From Desulfoscipio gibsoniae DSM 7213 (lineage in GTDB: Bacteria > Bacillota > Desulfotomaculia > Desulfotomaculales > Desulfallaceae), in contig NC_021184.1 in NCBI RefSeq assembly GCF_000233715.2, forward strand, positions 1,884,001-1,948,000: a stretch of 64,000 nt of DNA, in the 5' to 3' direction. The position numbers were made by a program, and so were the translations under genes. Within the stretch, counting starts at the first letter, position 1. Each line of letters opens with the position of its first letter. Positions 8,295 to 16,025 of the stretch are shown one piece after another. Below the pieces are notes generated by a model. The model saw nothing but the letters and a program-made list of their open reading frames with translations. It had not been told where the DNA came from and ran no database searches.

Positions 8295-9446
8295 ATGCAT
8301 TTAAGCAGGTTTGCTATAACATTGGTGGTATTTTTTTGTGTTTTGGTCACATTTATATATACTTCGCCCGGGCTGGCCAATGATCAAGAGCAGCTTGTGC
8401 ATATCAGTGCCCAGTCGGCATTATTGCTGGATGTGGCTAACGGGCAAATTCTCTATGATAAAAACGACAGGGAGCCAAGAGCTATGGCCAGTACGACTAA
8501 AATAATGACGGCTGTGGTGGCCCTTGGAGGTGCGGATATTAAAGGAACTGTAACGGTTAGTCCCCGGGCCGCCGCAGTTGGGGAATCTTCCATGTATCTT
8601 GAGCCAGGGGAAAAACTTACCCTGGAACAGCTGTTGTATGGTGCACTGCTGCGTTCCGGTAATGATGCTTGTGTAGCTATCGCCGAACATGTAGCCGGTA
8701 CTGAGGAATCCTTTGTACTATTGATGAATGAAAAGGCGGTACTGCTGGGGGCCGAAGCCACCAGCTTTCGCAATACTAATGGTCTACCGGCACAGGGCCA
8801 TTATTCCACTGCTTATGATCTTGCGTTGCTGGCCCGTTATGCCCTGCATGACCCGGCATTTTGCCGGATTGTTAAAACTCGTGCCCAGGTGATCGAGGGA
8901 CCTGGAGGTATTAGCCATTACTTAAAAAATACTAATAAATTGCTTTGGCATTACCCCGGGGCTGACGGTGTTAAAACAGGTACCACTGAGGCGGCAGGCA
9001 AGTGCCTGGTAGCTTCTGCCACCAGGGGGGACAGGCATTTACTGGCAGTAATTTTAAATGGTAGTGACCGTTTTGCAGATGCCAGCCGGCTACTGGACTA
9101 TGGCTTCGGTGAATTTAAAGCTGTGCAAACTGTTTATGCCGGTGCAGTGTATGAACGGGTTAATGTTACTGATGGGGTTAGCGATACGGTACCGGTTAAA
9201 GCATTGGATGATATTACAGTTGATTTACGTGTGGATGGAACGGACAGGTTGGAGAAAAAAATTAAACTGTTGCGTAATATCAGTGCACCGGTTTATGATG
9301 GGCAGCCTCTGGGTAAAATTTGTGTGTATGTTAATGGTATCCAGGTAGGTGCCACTAATATTGTGGCTGGCTGTACAATTGAGAAAACGACTTTATGGCA
9401 GAAGGCTGCCAGAATAATGAAAAATGCTTGTTCTAAAAATTTATAG
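8295..9446 (+). CDS. dacF: D-alanyl-D-alanine carboxypeptidase (DacF/PBP5 type)
   Basis: A 383-aa secreted penicillin-binding protein that trims the terminal D-Ala from peptidoglycan side chains. The signal peptide covers residues 1-28. The three serine-peptidase motifs are present: STTK near residue 64 (catalytic Ser), SGN near 121, and KTGT near 230. The C-terminal region from about residue 285 is the PBP5 C-terminal beta domain, ending in a short basic helix that may tether it to the membrane. ATG 8295 follows GAGGTG. DacF-type enzymes shape the spore cortex in Bacillus; the subtype assignment comes from the sporulation neighbours. Confidence 0.88.
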   Translation: MHLSRFAITLVVFFCVLVTFIYTSPGLANDQEQLVHISAQSALLLDVANGQILYDKNDREPRAMASTTKIMTAVVALGGADIKGTVTVSPRAAAVGESSMYLEPGEKLTLEQLLYGALLRSGNDACVAIAEHVAGTEESFVLLMNEKAVLLGAEATSFRNTNGLPAQGHYSTAYDLALLARYALHDPAFCRIVKTRAQVIEGPGGISHYLKNTNKLLWHYPGADGVKTGTTEAAGKCLVASATRGDRHLLAVILNGSDRFADASRLLDYGFGEFKAVQTVYAGAVYERVNVTDGVSDTVPVKALDDITVDLRVDGTDRLEKKIKLLRNISAPVYDGQPLGKICVYVNGIQVGATNIVAGCTIEKTTLWQKAARIMKNACSKNL

Positions 9447-9529
9447 TAAAACAAGGATTTAATGAAAATGACAAGAAATATACCAATTGGCATAGTGTAT
9501 GGTACATTTTATAAACAGGAGGTAACTGC

Positions 9530-10789
9530 GTGATACAGATAGCCGAACTGGCTAATGGAATTAAAGTGCTGACGGAGAACATACCGCATGTAAGGTCGGT
9601 GGCCATTGGAGTTTGGGTGGATATAGGCTCCCGGGATGAAAGTAATGAAGTGGCGGGTATATCTCATTTTATTGAACACTTAATGTTTAAAGGGACGATA
9701 AAACGCACCGCTAAGGATATAGCAGAAGCGCTGGACGCCGTGGGTGGTCAGTTAAATGCCTTCACCACCAAAGAGTATACCTGTTATTACGCCAGGGTGT
9801 TGGATGAACATTTTTCATTGGGTATTGACTTGCTGGGTGACATGCTGTTGCATTCCCGTTTTGACCAGGTTGATATTGACCGGGAGCGCAATGTGATCCT
9901 AGAGGAAATAAAAATGTACGAAGATGCCCCGGATGAACTGGTGCACGATGTATTTGCCGGCACCATCTGGCAGTCCCACCCGCTGGGCAGGCCGATCATT
10001 GGGGATGAAAAAACAGTGCAGGGGCTCTCCCGGGAGCAAATACTATCCTTTTATAACAAGTATTACAGTCCAGGTAACCTGGTGATATCGGTAGCAGGCA
10101 ATTTTGAACATCAAAAGGTTATCTATGCTTTAAACGATACCTTTGGTAAATTAAGCGGAGACAAAAAAGAAAAACTTTATACATTGCCGGAACCCGCCCG
10201 CCAGGTGGTTTGCCGGGCCAAGGATACCGAGCAGGTCCATATATGTCTGGGTACGCCGGGACTGCCCTTGGATCATGAAAAGATATATGTTTTACAAATT
10301 ATAAACACTATTTTGGGCGGAGGTTTGAGCTCCCGGCTTTTCCAGGAAATTAGGGAACAGCGCGGGCTAGTTTACTCAATTTTTTCTTATCACAGCTCTT
10401 ACCATGATGCCGGTCTTTTTTGTATCTATACGGGACTGAGCAAACTAAACGTGCGGGCCACTCTAGAATTGATTATTAAGGAAATATACCATATCCAGTC
10501 AAACGGGGTGTCCCCCACCGAACTACAGCGGGCTAAAGACCAGTTAAAGGGAAATCTGCTGCTTAGTTTGGAAAATGTTAGCACCAGGATGAGCAGGTTA
10601 GGTAAATCACAAATGTATCTTGGCAAGATTGTGCCACCGGACGAAATCGTAAATCGTATCATGGCCGTGTCGGATAGTGATATTAAGGATTTGGCCAGCA
10701 CTGTTTTAAAACCGGAAAATTTCTGTATGGCCAGTGTGGGGCCTTGGGATGATGGTGATCTACTGGGCGAAATTATTAATAATATGTAA
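9530..10789 (+). CDS. mlpA: M16 family zinc peptidase (MlpA/YmxG type)
   Basis: A 419-aa insulinase-family peptidase, probably cytoplasmic. The inverted zinc motif HFIEH is at residues about 44-48, with the downstream zinc-ligand glutamate in the RERNVILEEIKMYED segment near 120-134. The second M16 domain contains GGGLSSRLFQEIREQRGLVYS (shown by its start, GGGLSSRLF). GTG 9530 follows AGGAGGT. In Bacillus the orthologue mlpA sits between ylxY and ymxH, as here apart from three inserted genes. The substrate is unknown. Confidence 0.9.
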   Translation: MIQIAELANGIKVLTENIPHVRSVAIGVWVDIGSRDESNEVAGISHFIEHLMFKGTIKRTAKDIAEALDAVGGQLNAFTTKEYTCYYARVLDEHFSLGIDLLGDMLLHSRFDQVDIDRERNVILEEIKMYEDAPDELVHDVFAGTIWQSHPLGRPIIGDEKTVQGLSREQILSFYNKYYSPGNLVISVAGNFEHQKVIYALNDTFGKLSGDKKEKLYTLPEPARQVVCRAKDTEQVHICLGTPGLPLDHEKIYVLQIINTILGGGLSSRLFQEIREQRGLVYSIFSYHSSYHDAGLFCIYTGLSKLNVRATLELIIKEIYHIQSNGVSPTELQRAKDQLKGNLLLSLENVSTRMSRLGKSQMYLGKIVPPDEIVNRIMAVSDSDIKDLASTVLKPENFCMASVGPWDDGDLLGEIINNM

Positions 10790-10806
10790 ATCAAGGATGT
10801 GTAAGG

Positions 10807-11256
10807 GTGCAAGTAAAATTTAAAAAATTAAATGCTGCCATTGGGGTTACTATTCCCGCACCCGCTTATGCTACCCCCGGGGCTGCTGGTATTGACCTGG
10901 CTGCTTCTATAGAAGGTCCTCTGGTTGTGGCTCCCCGGGATAGGGCATTTGTTCCCACGGGGCTGGCGGTGGATATACCTGATGTTAATGTGGTAGGGTT
11001 GGTTTTTGCGCGCAGTGGTTTAGCGAGCAAACATGGTTTGACCCTGGCCAATGGGGTGGGGGTAATTGATAGTGATTATAAGGGTGAAATAATCTGTGCG
11101 GTACAGAATAATAGTGAAGTGCCTTATGAAATAAAGCCCGGTGATAGGATCGCCCAGATGGTGTTTATGCCTTGCTTTCAGGTAAATATAGCTTATACTG
11201 ATGAGTTGACCCCGTCAGACAGGGCTGCAGGGGGTTTTGGATCAACTGGTAGATAA
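10807..11256 (+). CDS. dut: dUTP diphosphatase
   Basis: A 149-aa trimeric-type dUTPase that hydrolyses dUTP to dUMP, keeping uracil out of DNA and feeding dTMP synthesis. All five family motifs can be seen: AGIDLAA near residue 27, ARSGLA near 72, NGVGVIDSDYKGEI near 84, RIAQMVF near 116, and the C-terminal RAAGGFGSTGR that closes on the active site. It starts at GTG 10807, 17 bases after the M16 peptidase gene, and ends at a terminator, so it is probably the last gene of that unit. Confidence 0.96.
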   Translation: MQVKFKKLNAAIGVTIPAPAYATPGAAGIDLAASIEGPLVVAPRDRAFVPTGLAVDIPDVNVVGLVFARSGLASKHGLTLANGVGVIDSDYKGEIICAVQNNSEVPYEIKPGDRIAQMVFMPCFQVNIAYTDELTPSDRAAGGFGSTGR

Positions 11257-11279
11257 GACCGTATACCGGTCTTTTTTTA
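11256..11279 (+). terminator. Terminator after dut
   Basis: AGACCG (11256-11261) pairs with CGGTCT (11267-11272), followed by a run of seven T. Confidence 0.8.
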
Positions 11280-11381
11280 TTTTGCACTTTTGCACAACAG
11301 ATTAATTTAACTTAGCCAGCTGATTAAAACATGGAATATTTAATAGAGAAATAAATATAAATTGGTACGGGAGGTGAAAAT

Positions 11382-11717
11382 ATGGAAATAGGTATGGTGC
11401 TCTTTGTTTTAATTATAGTGCTGTTAATCGTTGTATCTGTGCGCGAGCGTATTAAATGGCAGTCCATGCGGGATAAAAACTGGGAGGTTATAGGTGATGC
11501 CAAATCATCTCCTTTATCTCAGGCCATAACCGGCATGGTGGGCACGGCCGGCGGAATATACCTTTCTTTAATATTAATGCAAACTTTTTTGGAGCTTCAG
11601 GTACCAAGGTATGTCCATGTTAGCGGAATCTCCCTGGAGCCGCTGGCTACATTTTCAATAGCTCTGGCCATTATACAACCCTTTGCTATGCGTTTATTGG
11701 TAAGAAGAAGATTTTGA
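11382..11717 (+). CDS. Small membrane protein, unknown function
   Basis: A 111-aa protein I do not recognise. It has an N-terminal membrane helix (residues about 4-20), a short polar stretch (RERIKWQSMRDKNWEV), and two further hydrophobic segments near residues 50-68 and 85-103, ending in basic RRRF. ATG 11382 has a strong GGGAGGTG site. The YmxH-like sporulation gene follows 24 bases later and probably shares its mRNA, so a spore or membrane role is possible but unproven. Confidence 0.7.
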   Translation: MEIGMVLFVLIIVLLIVVSVRERIKWQSMRDKNWEVIGDAKSSPLSQAITGMVGTAGGIYLSLILMQTFLELQVPRYVHVSGISLEPLATFSIALAIIQPFAMRLLVRRRF

Positions 11718-11741
11718 TCTTATTGGAGGAGGCTATAAAAA

Positions 11742-12011
11742 ATGAGACTGGGCGAGCTGGCGGGAAAGGAAATAATCAATATAAACGATGGCGCCCGGTT
11801 GGGGGTAATTGGAGAAACCGATTTAGCCATCGATGATGAAACGGGACAAATAAAATCCATTATATTGCCCCGCAAGGGTAATATGTTAGGTTTATTTGCC
11901 GAGAAACAAGAATTAATTGTACCCTGGGAATCGATAAAAAAGATCGGTTTTGAGGTGATTATAGTGGAACTGGATCAAGCTATACCCAGGTACGGCAAAT
12001 ATTTAGTGTAG
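11742..12011 (+). CDS. ymxH: YlmC/YmxH family PRC-barrel sporulation protein
   Basis: An 89-aa single PRC-barrel domain. It opens with MRLGELAGKEIININDG, followed by a LGVIGETDLAID strand pair and the VPWESIKKIG closing strand, all typical of the YlmC/YmxH family found only in spore formers. The molecular role is unknown; PRC barrels usually bind protein or RNA partners. In Bacillus ymxH lies directly before dpaA; here an SDH protease and dapB intervene. GGAGG precedes ATG 11742 and a terminator follows. Confidence 0.85.
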   Translation: MRLGELAGKEIININDGARLGVIGETDLAIDDETGQIKSIILPRKGNMLGLFAEKQELIVPWESIKKIGFEVIIVELDQAIPRYGKYLV

Positions 12012-12038
12012 AAATCCGTCATCAGCACGGATTTTTTT
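12012..12038 (+). terminator. Terminator after ymxH
   Basis: AAATCCGT (12012-12019) pairs with ACGGATTT (12027-12034), 8 bp with a 7-base loop, then a T run. Confidence 0.8.
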
Positions 12039-12109
12039 ACTGGCACATAATTATTTATATAATGTGCCATGCAATGGGTCATAATAATGCAAAAACGGGG
12101 AGGCAATTT

Positions 12110-13093
12110 ATGGCCCGGCCGCAAAGAGTTGATATACTTCAAAAGATAGGCCGTAAACGAGGCTCAGTTGTACTGTCGTATTTTACGGGGGATAGAGAAA
12201 ATGTAAGCACCAGGATTGCCCCTGATGTGGTAAGGGTAATTTACAGGCATCTGGAGATTATCGGTAACCATCCGCGGGTGGATCTGATTCTTTATACCAG
12301 AGGCGGAGATGTGCTGACACCGTGGCGTCTGGTTAATCTGATTCGCGAGTACACAGATCATTTTTCCGTTTTGGTACCGTTTAGGGCATACAGTGCCGGG
12401 ACGCTCTTATGCCTGGGGGCTGATGAAATTGTCATGGGAAAAATGGGAGAGTTGGGTCCCATTGACCCCAGCGTTGTCAATGCCTTTAATCCCCAGGACC
12501 CGTCCAACCCTTCGGCCAGATTACCAGTAAGCATTGAAGATGTATATTCGTATATGACACTGATTGCAGAAAAAATGGGTATTTACGATGAAAGTGTTAT
12601 GGCCAGGGCTTTTTTGCTGCTGGCGGAAAAGATTCATCCCCTGGCCCTGGGTAATGTGCACAGAAATTGGATGCTGATTCGCTCCCTGGCCAATAAAATG
12701 TTGGGTCTGCGAAGGGAAAGGCTTACAGGTGAACAGGTGCAAAATATTGTTGATTATCTTACCGAAAAATTATACGCGCATAATCATATGATCGCCCGGC
12801 GGGAAGCCAAAGAAGAAATAGGTTTGCCGGTTACTTTTGCGGACAATGAATTAAACAATTTAATGTGGTCTTTATATGAGCATGTTGCAGCTGAACTTAA
12901 ACTGACCGAACCCTTTAACCCCACTGAAATAATGAGAGGTAATCGTACGGAATTTGAGGTGGCCAGTGGTATGGTTGAATCCGAGTGCGGCAGCGATTAT
13001 TTTGTTTTCTCAGGTGTAGTGGAACACAGGGATTATCCAGAAACTGGTCAAATAAACGTAAATATTAATAAGCAGGGCTGGCGGACGTTGTAA
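12110..13093 (+). CDS. SDH-family (SppA/ClpP-fold) serine protease
   Basis: A 327-aa protein of the 'serine dehydrogenase proteinase' family, a ClpP-crotonase fold related to SppA. The YTRGGDVLTPW segment near residue 62 forms the oxyanion region. AYSAGT near residue 88 carries the likely nucleophilic Ser, and MGKMGELGPIDP near 110-121 resembles the Lys/Asp region of SDH proteins. No signal peptide or membrane anchor, so it is probably cytoplasmic or peripheral; substrate unknown. ATG 12110, after GGGGAGG, is preferred over ATG 12062, which has no ribosome-binding site. Confidence 0.8.
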   Translation: MARPQRVDILQKIGRKRGSVVLSYFTGDRENVSTRIAPDVVRVIYRHLEIIGNHPRVDLILYTRGGDVLTPWRLVNLIREYTDHFSVLVPFRAYSAGTLLCLGADEIVMGKMGELGPIDPSVVNAFNPQDPSNPSARLPVSIEDVYSYMTLIAEKMGIYDESVMARAFLLLAEKIHPLALGNVHRNWMLIRSLANKMLGLRRERLTGEQVQNIVDYLTEKLYAHNHMIARREAKEEIGLPVTFADNELNNLMWSLYEHVAAELKLTEPFNPTEIMRGNRTEFEVASGMVESECGSDYFVFSGVVEHRDYPETGQINVNINKQGWRTL

Positions 13094-13210
13094 TGTCTTA
13101 TTTGATAAATGGCTCAAGTGAACTCTAATCAAATGTAATTATTTTTGACGTATCGCTATACATATGGCTTTAGGAAAGGTATATATTTTTTCTTGCAGGG
13201 GGTGTGATAA

Positions 13211-13393
13211 TTGGAACATAAAGATCAACGTTCCCCGGGTTGGAAAATTAATTACCAAACAGCGAGCCGTAAATACTATGTGGTTACGGAATGCTCAGGG
13301 GTACCGGCAGCGGATTTTTATTACCAGTCTAGAAAAATTTCCACCGGGCTAATTATGCCCAGGGACGGGGATAGCTCAGCTGACATAAAATAA
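13211..13393 (+). CDS. Small hypothetical protein
   Basis: A possible 60-aa protein starting at TTG 13211, eight bases after a GGGGG-rich ribosome-binding site. It is polar, with several aromatic residues (YYVV, FYY) and no membrane segment. I recognise no family. An alternative ORF in another frame (13164-13352) overlaps it and has no ribosome-binding site. It could equally be non-coding intergenic sequence before the dapB promoter. Confidence 0.35.
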   Translation: MEHKDQRSPGWKINYQTASRKYYVVTECSGVPAADFYYQSRKISTGLIMPRDGDSSADIK

Positions 13394-13456
13394 ATATGTG
13401 CGGGAGGGAACTAGACACCAATAAGTGTCCAAACATGGCCAGTAATGGTTTTTTAC

Positions 13457-13485
13457 TTGACATACTTGTCGAGATATTAGAGAAT
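13457..13485 (+). promoter_or_regulatory. Candidate sigma-A promoter for dapB cluster
   Basis: TTGACA at 13457-13462, 17-base spacer, GAGAAT at 13480-13485 (four of six consensus bases). It would start the transcript near 13492, giving an about 95-base leader before dapB. Confidence 0.4.
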
Positions 13486-13525
13486 TATTTTTACAAGTTA
13501 AATTGTATATTTAAATTTGGCATGG

Positions 13526-13578
13526 AAAGGGGGTAGCCGGTAATTAATTACAAGGTGCGTTTTACAATTAACTACCGG
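13526..13578 (+). promoter_or_regulatory. Ribosome-binding site and hairpin in dapB leader
   Basis: AAAGGGGG at 13526-13533 is the only strong ribosome-binding site before dapB but lies 54 bases upstream of the start. CCGGTAATTAATT (13537-13549) pairs with AATTAACTACCGG (13566-13578) with one mismatch; folding it leaves about 13 bases between the site and TTG 13588. Confidence 0.5.
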
Positions 13579-13587
13579 TAAACGATT

Positions 13588-14388
13588 TTGATTAAAGTTG
13601 CTATTAGCGGTGTGGCCGGGCGGATGGGACTAGAAGTATTAAAAACTGTGCTGGCGGCTGAAGATACCGATTTATGCGCAGCCATTGATATCTATAACGA
13701 GGGATTGGATGCCGGTTCACTATTGGGTGGGGAACCACTGGGTGTTAAAATAACCTCCAACCTGGCTGAGGCCCTGGCCACCTCCGGAGCGGAGGTAATG
13801 GTGGACTTTACCGGACCAAGTTCAGTGACAGCAAATGTAGTGGCAGCCCTAAATGCTGGTGTGCGTCCTGTTGTGGGTACCACGGGTATGTCCCCGGAGG
13901 ATTTTGATAAAGTTTCAAAACTGGCTGAAAAGATGCGTTTAGGATGCATAATAGCCCCAAATTTTGCTATTGGGGCATTATTAATGATTAAATTTGCTGC
14001 AGAAGCCGCAAAATATTTTCCCAATGTTGAAATAATTGAGAAACACCATGACCAAAAGATCGATGCTCCATCTGGCACAGCTATAAAAACCGCAGAAAAG
14101 ATTCTGGAGCAGCGGGGTGATTTCCAGCAGGGTTTGGAACTGGAGGAAGAGAAAATAACTGGAGCAAGAGGCGGTAAAATGCCCGGTGGTTTGCGCATTC
14201 ACAGTGTCAGGCTGCCCGGCTATGTAGCCCATCAAGAGGTAATTTTCGGTGGTGTTGGTCAGACGCTGACCATAAAACATGATTCCATTGCCAGGGAATC
14301 CTTTATGCCCGGTGTGTTAACAGCCATTCGGGCGGTGTTACGCCTGGAAGGAGTGGTTTATGGCTTAGAAAACCTTTTGTTTGAATAA
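13588..14388 (+). CDS. dapB: 4-hydroxy-tetrahydrodipicolinate reductase
   Basis: A 266-aa NAD(P)H-dependent reductase of the diaminopimelate/lysine pathway. The N-terminal VAISGVAGRMG is the dinucleotide-binding loop, VVGTTG near residue 97 and EKHHDQKIDAPSGTA near 150-164 are the substrate and catalytic motifs. An in-frame stop at 13579 leaves TTG 13588 as the only usual start, and it matches the family N-terminus (MIKVAISG). First gene of a cluster that makes hydroxy-tetrahydrodipicolinate and either reduces it here or oxidises it to spore dipicolinate by DpaA/DpaB. Confidence 0.95.
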   Translation: MIKVAISGVAGRMGLEVLKTVLAAEDTDLCAAIDIYNEGLDAGSLLGGEPLGVKITSNLAEALATSGAEVMVDFTGPSSVTANVVAALNAGVRPVVGTTGMSPEDFDKVSKLAEKMRLGCIIAPNFAIGALLMIKFAAEAAKYFPNVEIIEKHHDQKIDAPSGTAIKTAEKILEQRGDFQQGLELEEEKITGARGGKMPGGLRIHSVRLPGYVAHQEVIFGGVGQTLTIKHDSIARESFMPGVLTAIRAVLRLEGVVYGLENLLFE

Positions 14389-14413
14389 GCTTGTTTAAAC
14401 AATTTAATATATG

Positions 14414-14442
14414 CACCTCTAAAACCGGCGATTCATATATTG
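14414..14442 (+). promoter_or_regulatory. Candidate sigma-K promoter before dpaA
   Basis: CACC at 14414-14417 (mACm), 16-base spacer, CATATATTG at 14434-14442 against the sigma-K consensus CATANNNTA. It lies in the 92-base gap between dapB and dpaA. Dipicolinate synthase is a mother-cell, sigma-K-dependent function in Bacillus. Short consensus, so chance matches are possible. Confidence 0.35.
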
Positions 14443-14480
14443 GTGTAAGTACAAGAAGGTTGGAGGAGGGTTTGCCGGCC

Positions 14481-15362
14481 ATGCAAAATTTGACAGGCCT
14501 TGCGGTGGCTGTAATGGGCGGGGACGCCAGAGAAGTAACCCTGGTAGAATCTCTTACAGGCGCTGGGGCAACCGTTAAAACTTTAGGGTTACCGGTCAAG
14601 GGGCCAAACATTGTCCCTTGTTCGGAACCGGAGGAGTGCCTGGCCGGGGTGCAGGCTTTAATATTACCGGTACCAGGAGTTAATGAACAAATGGAGCTGT
14701 TTTCGGCTTACCTTAAGCCACGGCCGATAATTACCGGAGAACTTTTGTCACTATTACCTGCCGGGACACCTGTTCTAGTGGGAGTGGCCAGAAAACCGCT
14801 GTGTGAGCTACTGGAAAAAAATGCCCTGAAACCTATAGAGCTTATGAAACTTGATGAAGTGGCTATTTTAAACTCGATTCCTTCTGCTGAAGGGGCCGTG
14901 CAAATGGCCATGGAGAGGCTGCCCATCACCATTCATGGCTCAAGTGCAATGGTACTGGGGTTTGGACGGACTGGTCAAACGATGGCTCAGTTGTTGATGG
15001 CTATGCATGCTCATACCACGGTGGTGGCTCGGAACCCCGCGCAGTTGGCCAGGGCGACAGCTATGGGACTAAAAGCACTTCATTTTAATGAATTAGTAGA
15101 CTATTTACGAGATGTGGATGTAATATTTAACACTATACCTGCACCGGTTATTAACGGAGAAATACTGCAAAGGTTACCCTCGGCAACCCTGATTATCGAC
15201 CTTGCTTCTGCTCCCGGGGGCACTGATTTTGTAAAGGCCGGGGAGTTGGGGATTGAGGCTGTTTTAGCGCCCGGTTTACCCGGCAAGGTGGCACCTAAAA
15301 CAGCCGGTATGATTCTGGCCCGGGTGGTACCCGGTATTTTGTTGCAGAAGATAGGACATTAG
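14481..15362 (+). CDS. dpaA: Dipicolinate synthase subunit A
   Basis: A 293-aa Rossmann-fold subunit (SpoVFA). With DpaB it oxidises hydroxy-tetrahydrodipicolinate to dipicolinic acid, the Ca-chelating spore core solute, in the mother cell. The N-terminal AVMGGDAREV and the central VLGFGRTGQTMAQLL (near residue 155, NADP binding) are typical. A start at 14391 would add 30 untypical residues and lacks a ribosome-binding site; ATG 14481 follows GGAGGAGG and gives the length of Bacillus SpoVFA (297 aa). Followed closely by dpaB. Confidence 0.93.
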   Translation: MQNLTGLAVAVMGGDAREVTLVESLTGAGATVKTLGLPVKGPNIVPCSEPEECLAGVQALILPVPGVNEQMELFSAYLKPRPIITGELLSLLPAGTPVLVGVARKPLCELLEKNALKPIELMKLDEVAILNSIPSAEGAVQMAMERLPITIHGSSAMVLGFGRTGQTMAQLLMAMHAHTTVVARNPAQLARATAMGLKALHFNELVDYLRDVDVIFNTIPAPVINGEILQRLPSATLIIDLASAPGGTDFVKAGELGIEAVLAPGLPGKVAPKTAGMILARVVPGILLQKIGH

Positions 15363-15395
15363 TTTTCCGGTTTTGCCCAGGAGGTGCATGTGTTT

Positions 15396-15983
15396 ATGAG
15401 ATTAAAGGGTATTAAAGTGGGGTTTGCTTTAACAGGCTCTCATTGTACCCTGGACGAAGTGCTGGTGGAAATGAAAAGGGTTGCTGATGAGGGTGCTATA
15501 TTGTATCCTATTATTAGTGCTTCTGTCGATGAATCTGATACCAGGTTTGGCGCATCTGCCAGCTGGAAAGAGCGCATTATGGAAATTACCGATCAAAAAA
15601 TAATTAACAGTATTGTTGGTGCAGAGCCGATTGGTCCTGAAAAATTACTGGATGTATTGCTGGTGGCACCGTGCACCGGGAATACTCTGGCCAAACTGGC
15701 CAACGCTATTACCGACGGCCCGGTGCTGATGGCCATTAAAGCTCATTTGCGCAACCAGCGCCCGGTGGTATTAGCTGTTTCTACCAATGATGGTCTAAGT
15801 TTAAACGCTAAAAATATTGGTTTGCTTTTAAATGCTAAAAATATATACATGGTTCCGTTTGGACAGGATAGTCCCGCCGGCAAACCAAATTCGTTAAAGG
15901 CCAAGATGGATAAGATGGTGGATACCATTGAACACGCTTTGCAAGGGAAGCAAATTCAACCTGTTTTAGTTGCCTACGATTAA
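15396..15983 (+). CDS. dpaB: Dipicolinate synthase subunit B
   Basis: A 195-aa flavoprotein-like subunit (SpoVFB) of the dipicolinate synthase. The opening VGFALTGSHCTLDE, the central VAPCTGNTLAKLANAITDGPV (seen as its core APCTGNTLAKLA) and VPFGQDSP are characteristic of the flavodoxin/decarboxylase-like family. AGGAGGT at 15379-15385 places the start at ATG 15396; an in-frame GTG at 15390 is possible. Lies between dpaA and asd, the order found in Bacillus. Confidence 0.93.
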   Translation: MRLKGIKVGFALTGSHCTLDEVLVEMKRVADEGAILYPIISASVDESDTRFGASASWKERIMEITDQKIINSIVGAEPIGPEKLLDVLLVAPCTGNTLAKLANAITDGPVLMAIKAHLRNQRPVVLAVSTNDGLSLNAKNIGLLLNAKNIYMVPFGQDSPAGKPNSLKAKMDKMVDTIEHALQGKQIQPVLVAYD

Positions 15984-16025
15984 ACTTTATGCGCCGGTGG
16001 AAGATAAAGAATGGAGGGATAAACT

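Noticed and set aside
13412-13427. GACAC/GTGTC small palindrome upstream of dapB promoter
   Set aside because: Five-base stem, no T run, too short to interpret.
13692-14198. 168-aa open frame antisense to dapB
   Set aside because: Shadow of a well-identified gene with biased composition and no start signals.
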